Shown here one piece after another: positions 37,301 to 46,669 of a stretch of DNA of 64,000 bases. The translations under genes were made by a program, and so were the position numbers. Origin of the DNA: Aptenodytes patagonicus (lineage: Eukaryota > Chordata > Aves > Sphenisciformes > Spheniscidae). The notes under the pieces were generated by a model, which saw nothing but the letters and a program-made list of their open reading frames with translations, made no database searches and was not told the DNA's origin. The stretch is taken from positions 315,001-379,000 of the forward strand of contig NC_134971.1 in the NCBI RefSeq assembly GCF_965638725.1. Reading direction: 5' to 3'. How positions within the stretch are numbered: the stretch's first letter is position 1; every line of letters starts with the position of its first letter.

Positions 37301-40300
37301 GTGGCTCCGTCATCGCCGTCTTGGTGGAGAGATAGATGGTCATCAGGCGCTCGAACTGCTCCCTGAGGCTGTCGGCAGCAGGGCTGGAGCTCTGCTGAGC
37401 TTCTCGCCACGCTACTTGCAGGCGGTGAAGGCTTTGGTTTATCTTTACCATCTGGTCGTGCAACCTACCCGGAAAACACGGCAAGGAGAAGAGATGAGAC
37501 GTATGTAGGTTCAGCACCGAGTGCCTAAACAGTACGTAAGCTAGCGCATGCTTTTGTCCTGCTTAAACCATTTCCTGTGGGTAACCTCTCTGGGGGGGCC
37601 AGCGATGGGAAGCCTTTGGAGAAACGCAAGCCAGGGCTTGGGAGGATACCGGACCTTACCGAGGAACCGCAGCGGCCTGCAGAGCGGCCTGGTAAACTGA
37701 CGACCGCTGCGAAGCCCTCTGCGGAGGCGTGGACAACGAGCCGGCGCAGCTGCGACCCCCCTTAGGTTACCAAGGTCAGGAATCCGGCAAGCCCGAGAGA
37801 CACCTGCGAGGTGACACTTTCAGTTTCCCAGCAACAAGCCACTTGCGTAACTTTTTCGTCTATTTCTATATTTAGAGAATAAACCAGAAGGGGACAGTGC
37901 TTGGATCAGCGGTGACCTCACAGTATCCAGGCAACGACTTGCAGAGAGAAGCCGAGAAAAATAGTGTGTTCTGGTGTCCAGAAAATCCCTTCCTGGAAAC
38001 GGGACAGCTACCTTGCATTTCTGCTTCGCGTTAAATCCGTTTAGGGGGGCAGTTCGGAGAGCTCGCAGCAGGCAGGTGGCTCTGCCGCTGAGATGCTTTC
38101 TAGTAGAGAAGCAAGATGCCAGCAGCTCGTTTCCCTGAGAAGGGGGCGAACCACACGACCCAGGACACCCAGCACTTGGCCTTTACATTTCTATAAATAA
38201 CGTGGAGCCCGTAAGACTGTTAGCGTTGACTGTGAGCACCAACGGACAAAGTTTCTTTCCAAAGTCAGTCAGCCTGCGGCTCCAACGTCAGCCAAAACGC
38301 ACCGTGAAAGGTACTCGGCAGCGCAACTGGCACACTCTCTGTATTCTGAGTGTTTACTCAAAATTTACGTGGCCCTACACGGGTGCAGAACAGCACCGGG
38401 AGCTTGCTGGTACCTACGGCTTGAGCATTCACGTTGCTTACGAGTATTGGATATGATTTAAAAATCCTCTCTCAAGCTCTGGGTGCTTCAGTAGCGCGCT
38501 GACCACCGTCAGAGGGGCGAAGGCCTTAAGGACAGACTGGCGCAGCGACAGAGCGGTTACCTGTGAAATCCCAAGTGAAGGGTGTACTGGGTGAGGACCA
38601 GGTTTTCCGTCACCAGATTGTAGCTGTTCGCAAACTCCGGCTCTTGCTCGCTCAGAGCAGGTATCAAGCACGTTTCTTTTTCCAAACCTGGAATGAAAAG
38701 CATCTCCGCATCGAGTCCTACCCAACAGCGTCGGTGAGGAGAGGGCTCAAGAGGGCCCCCACTGAATCATAGAATCATTGAGGTTGGAAAAGACCTGCTG
38801 GTGATGCTAGGCAGCGTTTTATTTGTATTCAGCTCTTCCCTTGCTCCTCTCAACTCATTCAACTCTCCCTTTACTGGCACGCATTGAGAGGGCACTACCG
38901 GGAGAGGTAAGGACCTGAGGAGATCCCCTTTCTCGTTCCCCTGCTCCCCCGAGGTTTGGGCATACCTTTCATATGTACATTCTTACTCCTCCTCTCCTCT
39001 TCGTTCAACTCCTTCAGGGCACAGTAAGTAGGGTTGAAGGTTAGCAGCCTCGGAGATTTGGGTTTGCAGAAGGGCTGGCACAGCTTCAGGAGGGCAGCTC
39101 CCAGGTTGAGGAAGAAGGCATCTGAGGCATACATCTGGAAGAAGATCTCCGGCATCTGGTTAGCCCAAATTTTGGTGCGGCCCGCGTTCGCGTGGAGGCA
39201 GTTTCCCAGCCAGGAGAGAATCCTGTGCTTCGTCTCTGGAGACAACTGCAACAGGTTCTTCAGCACCTGGTGGATCTTCTCGTGGAACTGGGCCGTAAAC
39301 TGTTACGGGGAACAGAACGCGGTTGAAGGAGCCATTGGCGGGATCGCTTTTTGGCCTCTCCCATCATTAATGCTCTTAGAGCTCTCCCGGCTCCAGACCG
39401 CATCCTGCTCTTCAAGGGCAGGGCTTTCAAAGTAAATCACAGCCAGGACACCTCTATTAATCACCCGTCAGACACACACGTTACGAGCGGGTCAAATCCT
39501 GAGGCCGGCAGCAAAGACAATTGTCCCCCAATTAGGGACATCCTCAAAAGCATAGTTGAGAGCAAGGTGTTTCCGCGGGGAGCAAAACCGAAGTTCTTTA
39601 CGCGTTTTTTGGCAGCAACGACCCTGAAAGAACGCATGACTGGGAAAGCCCCTCTCTGTGACCACTTCTGCCCCCGAGTGTACTCCTGTATTTATCTCCT
39701 GCCTTCCGATGCTTTGCTCCTTACCTACCGAAACGTTCCCAGCACTGTTCCTCTGAGGAAGCTATTTACTTTCATAACGAGAGAGAACCTTGCCTGTCAC
39801 TTCCTCTGTTAGGGGGTCAATTAGCATTTTAATTACAGGACGGGTACTGAAAGCTATTTCCCAGTGAGCACGGCACCTAAGGTGGATTACCTTCACGTAG
39901 CACCTCAAGTTACAGTGCTGGTATCTGTTCCACGAGTACCACCCTACCCTTTTCCCAGAGGTCAGACAATTACTTTGATAAAACACGACTTGCTCGACAC
40001 GAAGACTTGGGTTACAACAACCAGAGGAAGCGGGCAAAACCGTTCGCACGTTACAGCTGGGGATCCAAGGCAGTTTTGGGACTTGCTCAGTCGCAAGCCA
40101 GACGATTAAAGGGCTAGCGGTGGAACTAAAGCCCTGACATCAGGTCTTTAACCCTCAGCAACAAGAGGCCACTAAAACACACGGGGAAGCAGTACCGTCA
40201 CGCTTCAGCCCACCTGATGGATGTTGGATTCCTGCACTTTGATCTCTTGCGGGCTGGATCGGGATGGGTTCAGAAAATAGCTGTGGTTCTCCACTACGCC

Positions 40301-42900
40301 GGGGGTCTTCAACAAGCAGGAGATGTTTAAAATGGTGCCTAGCAAAGTCTTCTGGTACATCTGTCCGTTGCTGGGATCCTTGGGCTGGATATAGCCTGCA
40401 AAAACCTAGGAAACACAGCAGGACGTGCCGACGGTCACATAAAGTCCCAGTAAAAAACCCCACAAACTGATGGGTTTGGGGCAGGCTATCAGAAAGGAGG
40501 AGAGGGGTAAGAGTGCACACGCAGGCTGTTGTTACACTGTACTGTTGGTTTGACCTCGACGGATTAGGTCCTATGAACGTGCCCCTCCTGCGAGCAGAAC
40601 CTGCGAGGAGCTCTCGGTCAGGCCAAGGCACCCACCTTTGCTACGTCCTTCTGCTTTGTGAAGTAGAGGAGCACATCGAGGTACGTGTACAGCAGGATCT
40701 GGCAGAGGTCCAGGTCCTTGATTCTGCCCAGCAGGATATCAAACACGGGAACCATGACCTCCCCGAAGGTCCGCACCTCCTCATCCACCGTTAAGGCTTC
40801 TATGACCTCCTCGAGAAACTCAGTCGTGTCTTCAAAGTCTAGCGGGGGAAGCGCGGCTGTTACCACGATACTCCAAGCGGCCGAACCTCAGCGCATGCTT
40901 AAATGCCGCGACCTAAACGCAGCCCTCCCTTTTAGCAAGGAGGGGAGCCACAGCTTCACCCGAGTCCACGACGCTCTTCCCGCAAGCTTTAACGTGAAGG
41001 GCAGCCTCGCAGCGCTAAGCTAGCGCCGCAACCCGGCCGGACTTACGCGCCCCTCTCAGCGCCTCCAGCATCAGGTCCACCAGCTGCTCATACACGTTCT
41101 GGTTGACGTAAATCTCCGGGGTGAGGAGTACAGTGCGAGTGTTTGACACAGTCAGGTTCCGGCAGCGCACGGCGAAGGGCAGCAGGTTCTCCGGGACCTT
41201 GGTTATCTGCGCAAGGAGAATGAGACAGAGCTGGGGTCCTGGCATCCGCTCCCGGCCGTTAAAACCTCCGCTCTGTCACCTCGGACCAGAAAAAAGGTGA
41301 CAAAGCCACCTTCTTCCTCAGAAGCCCTTGCCCACCTCTTCTCTTGCCCTCTGGAAACAGGCGTAGAGGTAGCGCAGAATCTGTCTCTCCCCCGCGTCCC
41401 GGTCAGCGGAGAGGTTCTGCGTGCTGGCAGAGGTCATGTGAATCAGGTGGTTTCCAGGCTCCGGTAGCAGCAAGCGGGTAAACAGGGCCTAGGCACCAGC
41501 AAAGACAGACGGAAAGCGAAATGGCCCCGGCAGAGAGACCATCCCTCCAAAAAAGAAGCCCCGTGTCACCACAGGCTAAACGATTTCTGCTTGGAAGAGC
41601 TCTCCCTGTCCCTCGTTAAGTAACAGAGCACTAGACCAAGACCCCTGGGGCTTGCCCCTTGGCTAAGCACATTCTCCAGCCCCTTTTAAGAGCAACAGCA
41701 GCCCCAACAGAAGTTATTTTCACTGAAAAACCCGCCAGGAACGACTAACATGTCTGCAAACAAAGCTGAGTGTGCGCACGAACGCTGATCACCAAGTGTT
41801 GTTCGGCGGCGTAAGAGGCAGCACACGGCCCCGCTGCCAGCAGCATTCGCCTCCCACAACCGCACGCAAGCCTCCCCTCACGCCCTGCCTGGGCCGCGTT
41901 TGTTCCCCTCCCCATCCCCAGCCGATCTGCACGGCAGCAAACCGCTGCAGCCTCCAGAAGGAGGAGGGAACAGAAGCAGCAAAACCTAAATCTTTCTCAG
42001 CCTCGTACCCCAAAACCCCCGTGGCCGTTTCCGGCAAAGCCGCAACCGGCAGCTCCGCGCTAGGCTTTAGCAAACAGGCTGCGTTCAGGATGCATCGCGT
42101 GTAGGTTGCGAGGAAGTAAATTCAATCCCTGTTGCCAAAGCAAGCAGAACGCCCGAGGCCGGCGGCCCTACCTGCTCGACGTTGTCCATGTCCAGCCAGT
42201 CCTGGTCGTCCAGGTCCGCGGCCATTTCTTCCAGGTAGACGCAGCGTGCTGGGATCCCGTTCCCGCTCTTCATGCTGGGGTCGCCTGAGAACAGCACAGA
42301 CCAACCCGATTCATCCAAACTGGCGGAGAACGTGCCGGCAAGGCAGTGAAACCTGCGGGCAGGGCCCTGCCCCAGCGCGCTCCCTCTCCCAGCTCTCCCC
42401 TTCAATTTTGGACCGACCCGGTGAGCTCCGCCCGGCGCAACGGAGCTTCCCCAGCCCGTGACGTCCTCCCCCAGCCACCCCCCGGCACGGGCGGGAGGGC
42501 TCCTGGCGCTCACTGTTGTCGAGGGTGATGAGGAAGATCCTCTGGATCATGTGGTTGATGTTGAGCTGCTCGCACAGCTCCCGCTGCGAGCGGAAGGAGC
42601 GGCTGATCTCGGCCACCGAGTAGTCGCAGTCGTCCAGGCTCTCGGAGACGCTGTTGTCGGAGTCATCCTGGCTGACCGAAGTCTCATCGCCTGCAAAACA
42701 GAGCTCCTCAGCGCCCCGGCGGGGGAAGCCTCGCCTCCGCCGGAGGGGCCGGCGCCCGCGCACCCCCCCCCCCCACCTGTCAGCTGCCGCAGCTGCTGCT
42801 GCTTCTGGACGGCGGCGAAGTGCTTGGCGTCGGCGACGGAGCCGAAGAGGGCGGCGAAGGGGTTGCTGGAGATGCTGTTGTTGTTCTCCTGGTCGGTCAT
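31370..42900 (-). CDS. UBE4A: UBE4A, ubiquitin conjugation factor E4 A (U-box E3/E4 ligase)
   Basis: UBE4A elongates ubiquitin chains on pre-ubiquitinated substrates (Ufd2 family). Nineteen coding exons: 42777-42900, 42514-42690, 42172-42284, 41336-41488, 41047-41206, 40636-40838, 40214-40405, 38966-39299, 38561-38687, 37157-37464, 36145-36277, 34872-35059, 34343-34443, 34113-34226, 33054-33228, 32728-32908, 32130-32277, 31712-31869 and 31370-31508. All borders are GT/AG and phases agree throughout. The sum is 3,228 nt, 1,075 aa, against 1,066 recalled for human. The Ufd2 core spans most of the length. The C-terminal U-box is encoded by the last two exons ([20 protein letters not shown], then [13 protein letters not shown]). 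Start [20 protein letters not shown]. Complete and intact. Confidence 0.98.
34444..40213 (-). other. UBE4A: Larger UBE4A introns
   Basis: Introns longer than 300 bp in this part (34444-34871, 35060-36144, 36278-37156, 37465-38560 and 39300-40213) contain unique sequence. Apart from the CR1 scrap in 38688-38965, I see no repeat, RNA gene or extra exon in them. Confidence 0.55.
38764..38812 (-). mobile_element. CR1 LINE 3'-end fragment
   Basis: AATCATAGAATCATTGAGG followed by TTGGAAAAGACC is the reverse complement of the conserved CR1 3' tail, which ends in ATTCTATGAT repeats. Only about 45-50 bp is recognisable before similarity fades. It lies in UBE4A intron 8, in the same orientation as the gene. 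CR1 is the dominant avian LINE. Confidence 0.8.
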
Positions 42901-43190
42901 CTCCCCTCAGGGCCGCGCCATGCGGGGGGGCGGGGGCCGGGGCAGGGCTGCGGGGGGAGCCGCCGTCAGGGCCCGGAGCCGCCCCGCGGCGCTGCCCGGG
43001 CCCCGACCCGCTCCCCCGGGCGCGGCGGGCCCGGCCCGCTCGGTGTGAGGGCGCCGGACGGTGCCGAGGGCCGCCCCCCCCCCCGGCGCTTACCGGGCCC
43101 GGCGCGCTCACCTCCGCCGCCGGACAGCGCTGCGCGTCACCGTGGTCGCGTCACGATAGGCGTCACGCCTGTGCGCCGGAAGGCGGGCGG
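42901..43190 (-). promoter_or_regulatory. UBE4A: UBE4A promoter, noncoding first exon and TGACGC motifs
   Basis: A donor GGCGGCGGAG|GTGAGC at 43112 and an acceptor CTCCCCCCGCAG ending at 42948 suggest a noncoding exon 1 spliced to a 5' UTR exon starting at 42947. That UTR runs into the ATG at 42900. Human UBE4A also has a noncoding first exon. Three GCGTCA elements (TGACGC on the gene strand; ATF/CREB-like half sites) lie at 43134, 43148 and 43160, just at or upstream of the presumed TSS. The region is CpG-rich and lacks a TATA box. Confidence 0.6.
42907..42921 (-). promoter_or_regulatory. UBE4A: Four-codon upstream ORF before the UBE4A start
   Basis: On the gene strand ATG GCG CGG CCC TGA ends six bases before the UBE4A ATG, inside the inferred 5' UTR exon. 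The upstream ATG is followed by G at +4, and the main ATG has G at -3. Minimal upstream ORFs this close typically force re-initiation or leaky scanning. The effect here is inferred only. Confidence 0.5.
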
Positions 43191-43301
43191 CGGGGAGGCG
43201 GGCGCTTTTCAAGAACGGCGCGGGCTGGGGCGGGGAGCGGGGGGGGCGGGCGGCAGCGGCCCCTGGCGGCGCGGAGGAGCGAGTGCCCCAACCCGGGGGC
43301 G

Positions 43302-43470
43302 GGGACGGGCACGACACGGGCACGACACGGGCACGACACGGACACGACAGGGACACGACACGGGCACGACACGGGCACGACACGGACACGACAGGGACAC
43401 GACACGGGCACGACACGGGCACGACACGGACACGACAGGGACACGACACGGGCGCGACACGGACGCGGGC
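43302..43470. repeat. 11-bp-unit minisatellite upstream of UBE4A
   Basis: About fifteen tandem copies of an 11-bp unit (GGGCACGACAC) in the plus direction. They are organised into a repeating block of about 44 bp made of units GGGCACGACAC, GGGCACGACAC, GGACACGACA and GGGACACGACAC, repeated about three times. The array ends about 110 bp upstream of the UBE4A GCGTCA promoter cluster. The long open frames through it on both strands are by-products of the repeat. Confidence 0.9.
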
Positions 43471-43596
43471 GGCAGAGCCCTGGGCGGCTGGGCGCGTGAC
43501 TGAGCGTGCTTGCGCGCTGTGAAACGCAAACCTTTGCGTCATCACCGAGTTGGCGTTTGTTATCCGCACGGCCGCCGGCACCGGCACAGCAACGAC

Positions 43597-43686
43597 ATGC
43601 AAATTGCGCAATTAATACGCAAAACTCCCCCATTGTTATGCAAAGTAGATAAGCAATATGCAAATTTATACGTGGCGCATTTGCAT
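43597..43686. promoter_or_regulatory. Cluster of octamer (ATGCAAAT) and C/EBP-type motifs
   Basis: Inside a short AT-rich island flanked by GC-rich repeats there are perfect octamers ATGCAAAT at 43597-43604 and 43658-43665 on the plus strand and ATTTGCAT at 43679-43686. A 7-of-8 match (ATGCAAAG) lies at 43638-43645. A perfect palindrome AATTGCGCAATT (43602-43613), whose core TTGCGCAA is the ideal C/EBP site, overlaps the first octamer. Octamers are POU-factor (OCT1/OCT2/OCT4) sites. This is likely an enhancer or distal promoter element of UBE4A or the intergenic unit; the target is unknown. Confidence 0.55.
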
Positions 43687-43771
43687 ATGTAAACACCTCT
43701 TTGCAGTTGCATAAAGATACTAAAACACCACTAATTTTATTTTTTTTTGGGGGGGCGCGCTGGGGCAAGAT

Positions 43772-43804
43772 GGGGGGGGGGGGGGGGGGGGTGGTGGTGG
43801 TGGT
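43772..43804. repeat. Poly(G) run followed by (GGT)n
   Basis: About 20 consecutive G followed by four or five GGT units. The length may be an assembly compromise. Confidence 0.7.
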
Positions 43805-43859
43805 GAGGCCCACCGGCCGGCGGCTGCAGGCCGGGAGCGCTCGGTCCCCAGCGCTGCCC

Positions 43860-44255
43860 GGGGTGTTCATCCCCGATCCGGCCGCGGGAGCCGGCGGCTG
43901 CGTTGGTCGGCGTGCCGAGGGTACCGGGGTGTTCATCCCCGATCCGGCCGCGGGAGCCGGCGGCTGCATTGGTCGGCGTGCCGAGGGTACCGGGGTGTTC
44001 GTCCCCGATCTGGCCGCGGGAGTCGGCGGCTGCGTTGGCCGACGTGCCGAGGGTACCGGGGTGTTCGTCCCCGATCCGGCCGCGGGAGCTGGCGGCTGCG
44101 TTGGCCGGCGTGCCGAGGGTACCGGGGTGTTCGTCCCCGATCCGGCCGCGGGAGCCGGCGGCTGCGTTGGCCGACGTGCCGAGGGTACCGGGGTGTTCGT
44201 CCCCGATCCGGCCGCGGGAGCTGGCGGCTGCGTTGGCCGGCGTGCCGAGGGTACC
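43860..44255. repeat. 66-bp VNTR, six exact-length copies
   Basis: Six head-to-tail 66-bp units start at 43860, 43926, 43992, 44058, 44124 and 44190, each running from GGGGTGTTC to GAGGGTACC. There are no length differences. Units 4 and 6 are identical and unit 5 closely matches unit 3, so the last four form two copies of a 132-bp higher-order unit. That implies recent expansion. Because 66 is divisible by three, open frames persist on both strands (for example PDPAAGAGGCVGRRAEGT). I treat these as non-genic. Confidence 0.95.
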
Positions 44256-46040
44256 AAAGCGGGAGGGGCTGGTGACACTCGGCCTCGCAGAGGGACCTGG
44301 ACGGGTTGGAGTGTGGGGCGATCGTCAGCAGCGTGACGGTTAACGAGAGCAGTTCTGCCCCGGGGATGGAGTAGCAGCAGGCACCGACGGGGAGAGGGGT
44401 GGTTGGAGAGCCCTGCCAAGAGGGGTCTGGGGGTGCTGGGGTGGGGGGAGACACGACACAGCAGGCTCGATAGGAGCCAGCCAAGAGGGCAAGCCGCATC
44501 CTGAGGTGCATCAAACACAACATGACCCCCCCCCCCAAAAAAAGATGATTATACCGCTGTAATTAGCATTGGCATGGCCTCGCCTTGAGTCCCGCGCGCA
44601 GAGCTGGCCCCACCATTCAAGAAGGACGCGGCGGTGCTGGAATGGGGTTGGGCAAGCCCTGGCAGAGGCCCCCCGGGGAGGCGGGCGATGCCCCGCGGCC
44701 GGGCAGTGGCCGAGCGGCATTTGGACACCGGCCTCAACGCCGCGCTTTAGCCTCAGGTCAGCCCTGGGGTGGTCCGGCGGGTGGGGGAGAGGAGCCTTGG
44801 CGGGCTCTGCCAACTGAAATTTCGCGTCTATTCTATTCCTCTTCATGGTATGAAAGTGTAACAACTTTGCTTTTTATATATATGTGTGTGTGGACACACA
44901 CGCACGCAGATATATGTAAGAGAGTCACGATCCCGTGGGTCGAGCTGGGGGCAGTTTAATGAAGAAAGAGCGAGGGCCGCCTGCGGAAGCGAAGGGAGCC
45001 AGAAGGGTTTTATCCTCGCCTTCCCCTCAGGCGACGGACACAAAGCGCAGCACTGCCGGGGGGTGTGCACGCGCGCTGCAGGGAAGGGGGACGCCATCCC
45101 AGCCAGACCCAATACACACAAACTTTTTAATATATAGCTATATCTCTCTATGTATCTAAAAAAAGGTGACGTTACGCACTGCGATGTGGCGCATCGCTGC
45201 AGACTCCGGTATATTTTGTGCTGAAGTGAAATACGCCGAAGGCCAGCCCGGGGCCCGGGGCGCTCGGGGCTGTGGTTCGTGGAGGAACGAGCTGGCCATG
45301 GCAGGGCGAGGGTGCCCCTGGACACCTGGGGACCACCAGCAGACCACCACCACCCCCCCCGACCCCTCGCTGAGCCCCTCCTCGCTCCAGTGAGACCCCC
45401 CCGCACCACCACCCTGGGACGGCGGAGCAGCAGCCGGGACGGTGGCTGCCCTGCGGGGTTTGCCTGGCGTTAGTAATCAGTGGCGTGGGTGGGAGCCATT
45501 AGTTATGCCGTGCTGTGCCTGGGTGGGGGGGGCTGAGGGGTGGGAGACCCCCCCCCGCCCCCGGGTAAGGCTACATTCGGGTGCCCCCCATGCGGCTGGG
45601 GCACCCCCCCCCGCAGGAATGGAGACTGACCCGCCTAATGCTATTAATGTAATTGTATTAATGCAATTCTATTGATTTAATTATATCAGACCGCGTCCCA
45701 GCCTCTTGCCCCGGGGTGGCACCGGCCCGGTGCGAATTTTTGTGATTTGGGGGGGGGGGGGAGTGTCCTGGGGCAACGTGTGGGGCTGGGGGGGGGTGTG
45801 TGGTGTGTGTCCCAGGGCAAAACGTGGGGCCGTGGGGCATTTTACGGGGGCGCGGGGCGGCGTGTGGGGCAACGTTTGTGACAGCGTGGAGGGGCCTGGA
45901 GCCATGGGTGGGGTCACAGCCCGTCAGACGCTGCGGGCCCGGCGGGTCTCTGGGGTCCCGGCGCCGCCCGCCCCGGGCCGGGCCTCGGCCCCGGCGGGGT
46001 ACGGGGGGTGGGGGGGTGTCCCGGGGAGGCCGCCCCCTCC
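44256..46040. other. GC-rich intergenic sequence
   Basis: Contains short homopolymer C and G runs, an alternating ATATATGTGTGTGTGG stretch at 44.88 kb, and G-rich DNA at 45.74-45.85 kb. No gene, RNA or transposon was recognised. Confidence 0.5.
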
Positions 46041-46044
46041 CCGG

Positions 46045-46230
46045 ACTACAACTCCCGGCGTGCCGCGGGGCGCTACGGCAGCGCGGGGAGCCCAACCTTC
46101 CTCGGCGGCTGGCAGCTGTCAGTCAGCGGGGCGGGGCGGGGCGGGGTCAGCGGCGGCCGAGCCAATGGGGCTGGGCGGGGCGGGCCGAGCCGCTATAAAA
46201 GCCCCCGCTCGCCGGCGCCTCCCCCGGCCG
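46045..46230 (+). promoter_or_regulatory. Canonical promoter without an identified gene (ZNF143 site, GC boxes, CCAAT, TATA)
   Basis: In order on the plus strand: ACTACAACTCCCGGCGTGC (46045-46063), a match to the ZNF143/STAF motif; repeated GGGGCGGGGC boxes (about 46128-46147); CCAAT at 46162-46166; another GGGCGGGGCGGG; and TATAAAA at 46194-46200, about 30 bp before a predicted TSS near 46225. No coding sequence follows on the plus strand until CLDN25 at 50,778. Downstream lies the 3' end of the minus-strand KCNJ gene. It could drive a lncRNA, a spliced CLDN25 5' UTR, or a KCNJ antisense transcript. Confidence 0.6.
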
Positions 46231-46425
46231 CGGGAGCGGCCGCGCCGGGACGGGGCTGCGCTGGGGGCGATCTGCTGTTTTTGGGGGGGGAGAAGGAAGG
46301 AGCGGGGTGCAGGAGCGCTTCCTCGCCGGCCCGGGCTCCTGGCTCCCCCCGGGCAGCCGGCCCCCCCGCGCTGGGGACCGAGCGGCCCCTGTCAAGCGTG
46401 GTACAAACGAAACAAACGCTGCTGA

Positions 46426-46431
46426 TTTATT
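46426..46431 (-). terminator. Candidate polyadenylation signal of the GIRK-like gene
   Basis: TTTATT on the plus strand (AATAAA on the gene strand), about 240 nt beyond the stop codon at 46670. Confidence 0.5.
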
Positions 46432-46669
46432 TGCGTGGGTTTGTGGTTTTTTTTTTTTAAATTAAGAGACTTTAATCACCCGTTGTTTGGATCTTGCGTT
46501 CACTTGTTATGAAAGAACAGCTTTGCAAAAGTGACGCCACGTGGCTGGGGGTGAGGGCAGGAGGGCTCAGCCCCACGGAAGGAGGGTGGGCTATGGCACT
46601 GTCGGCATGGGACCCTCCGCCGGGCACCACCGTGCGCAGGGGGCACGGCTGGGCATCTCGTCCCGCGGC

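Noticed and set aside
43283-43522. Open frames of repeated HDTGTTRARHG- and SCPCRARVV-type peptides
   Set aside because: They are read-outs of the 11-bp minisatellite in several frames of both strands, with no splice sites or family match.
43701-44518. Long repetitive open frames on both strands across the 66-bp array
   Set aside because: The unit length is a multiple of three, so openness is automatic. No start context, splice signals or known domain.
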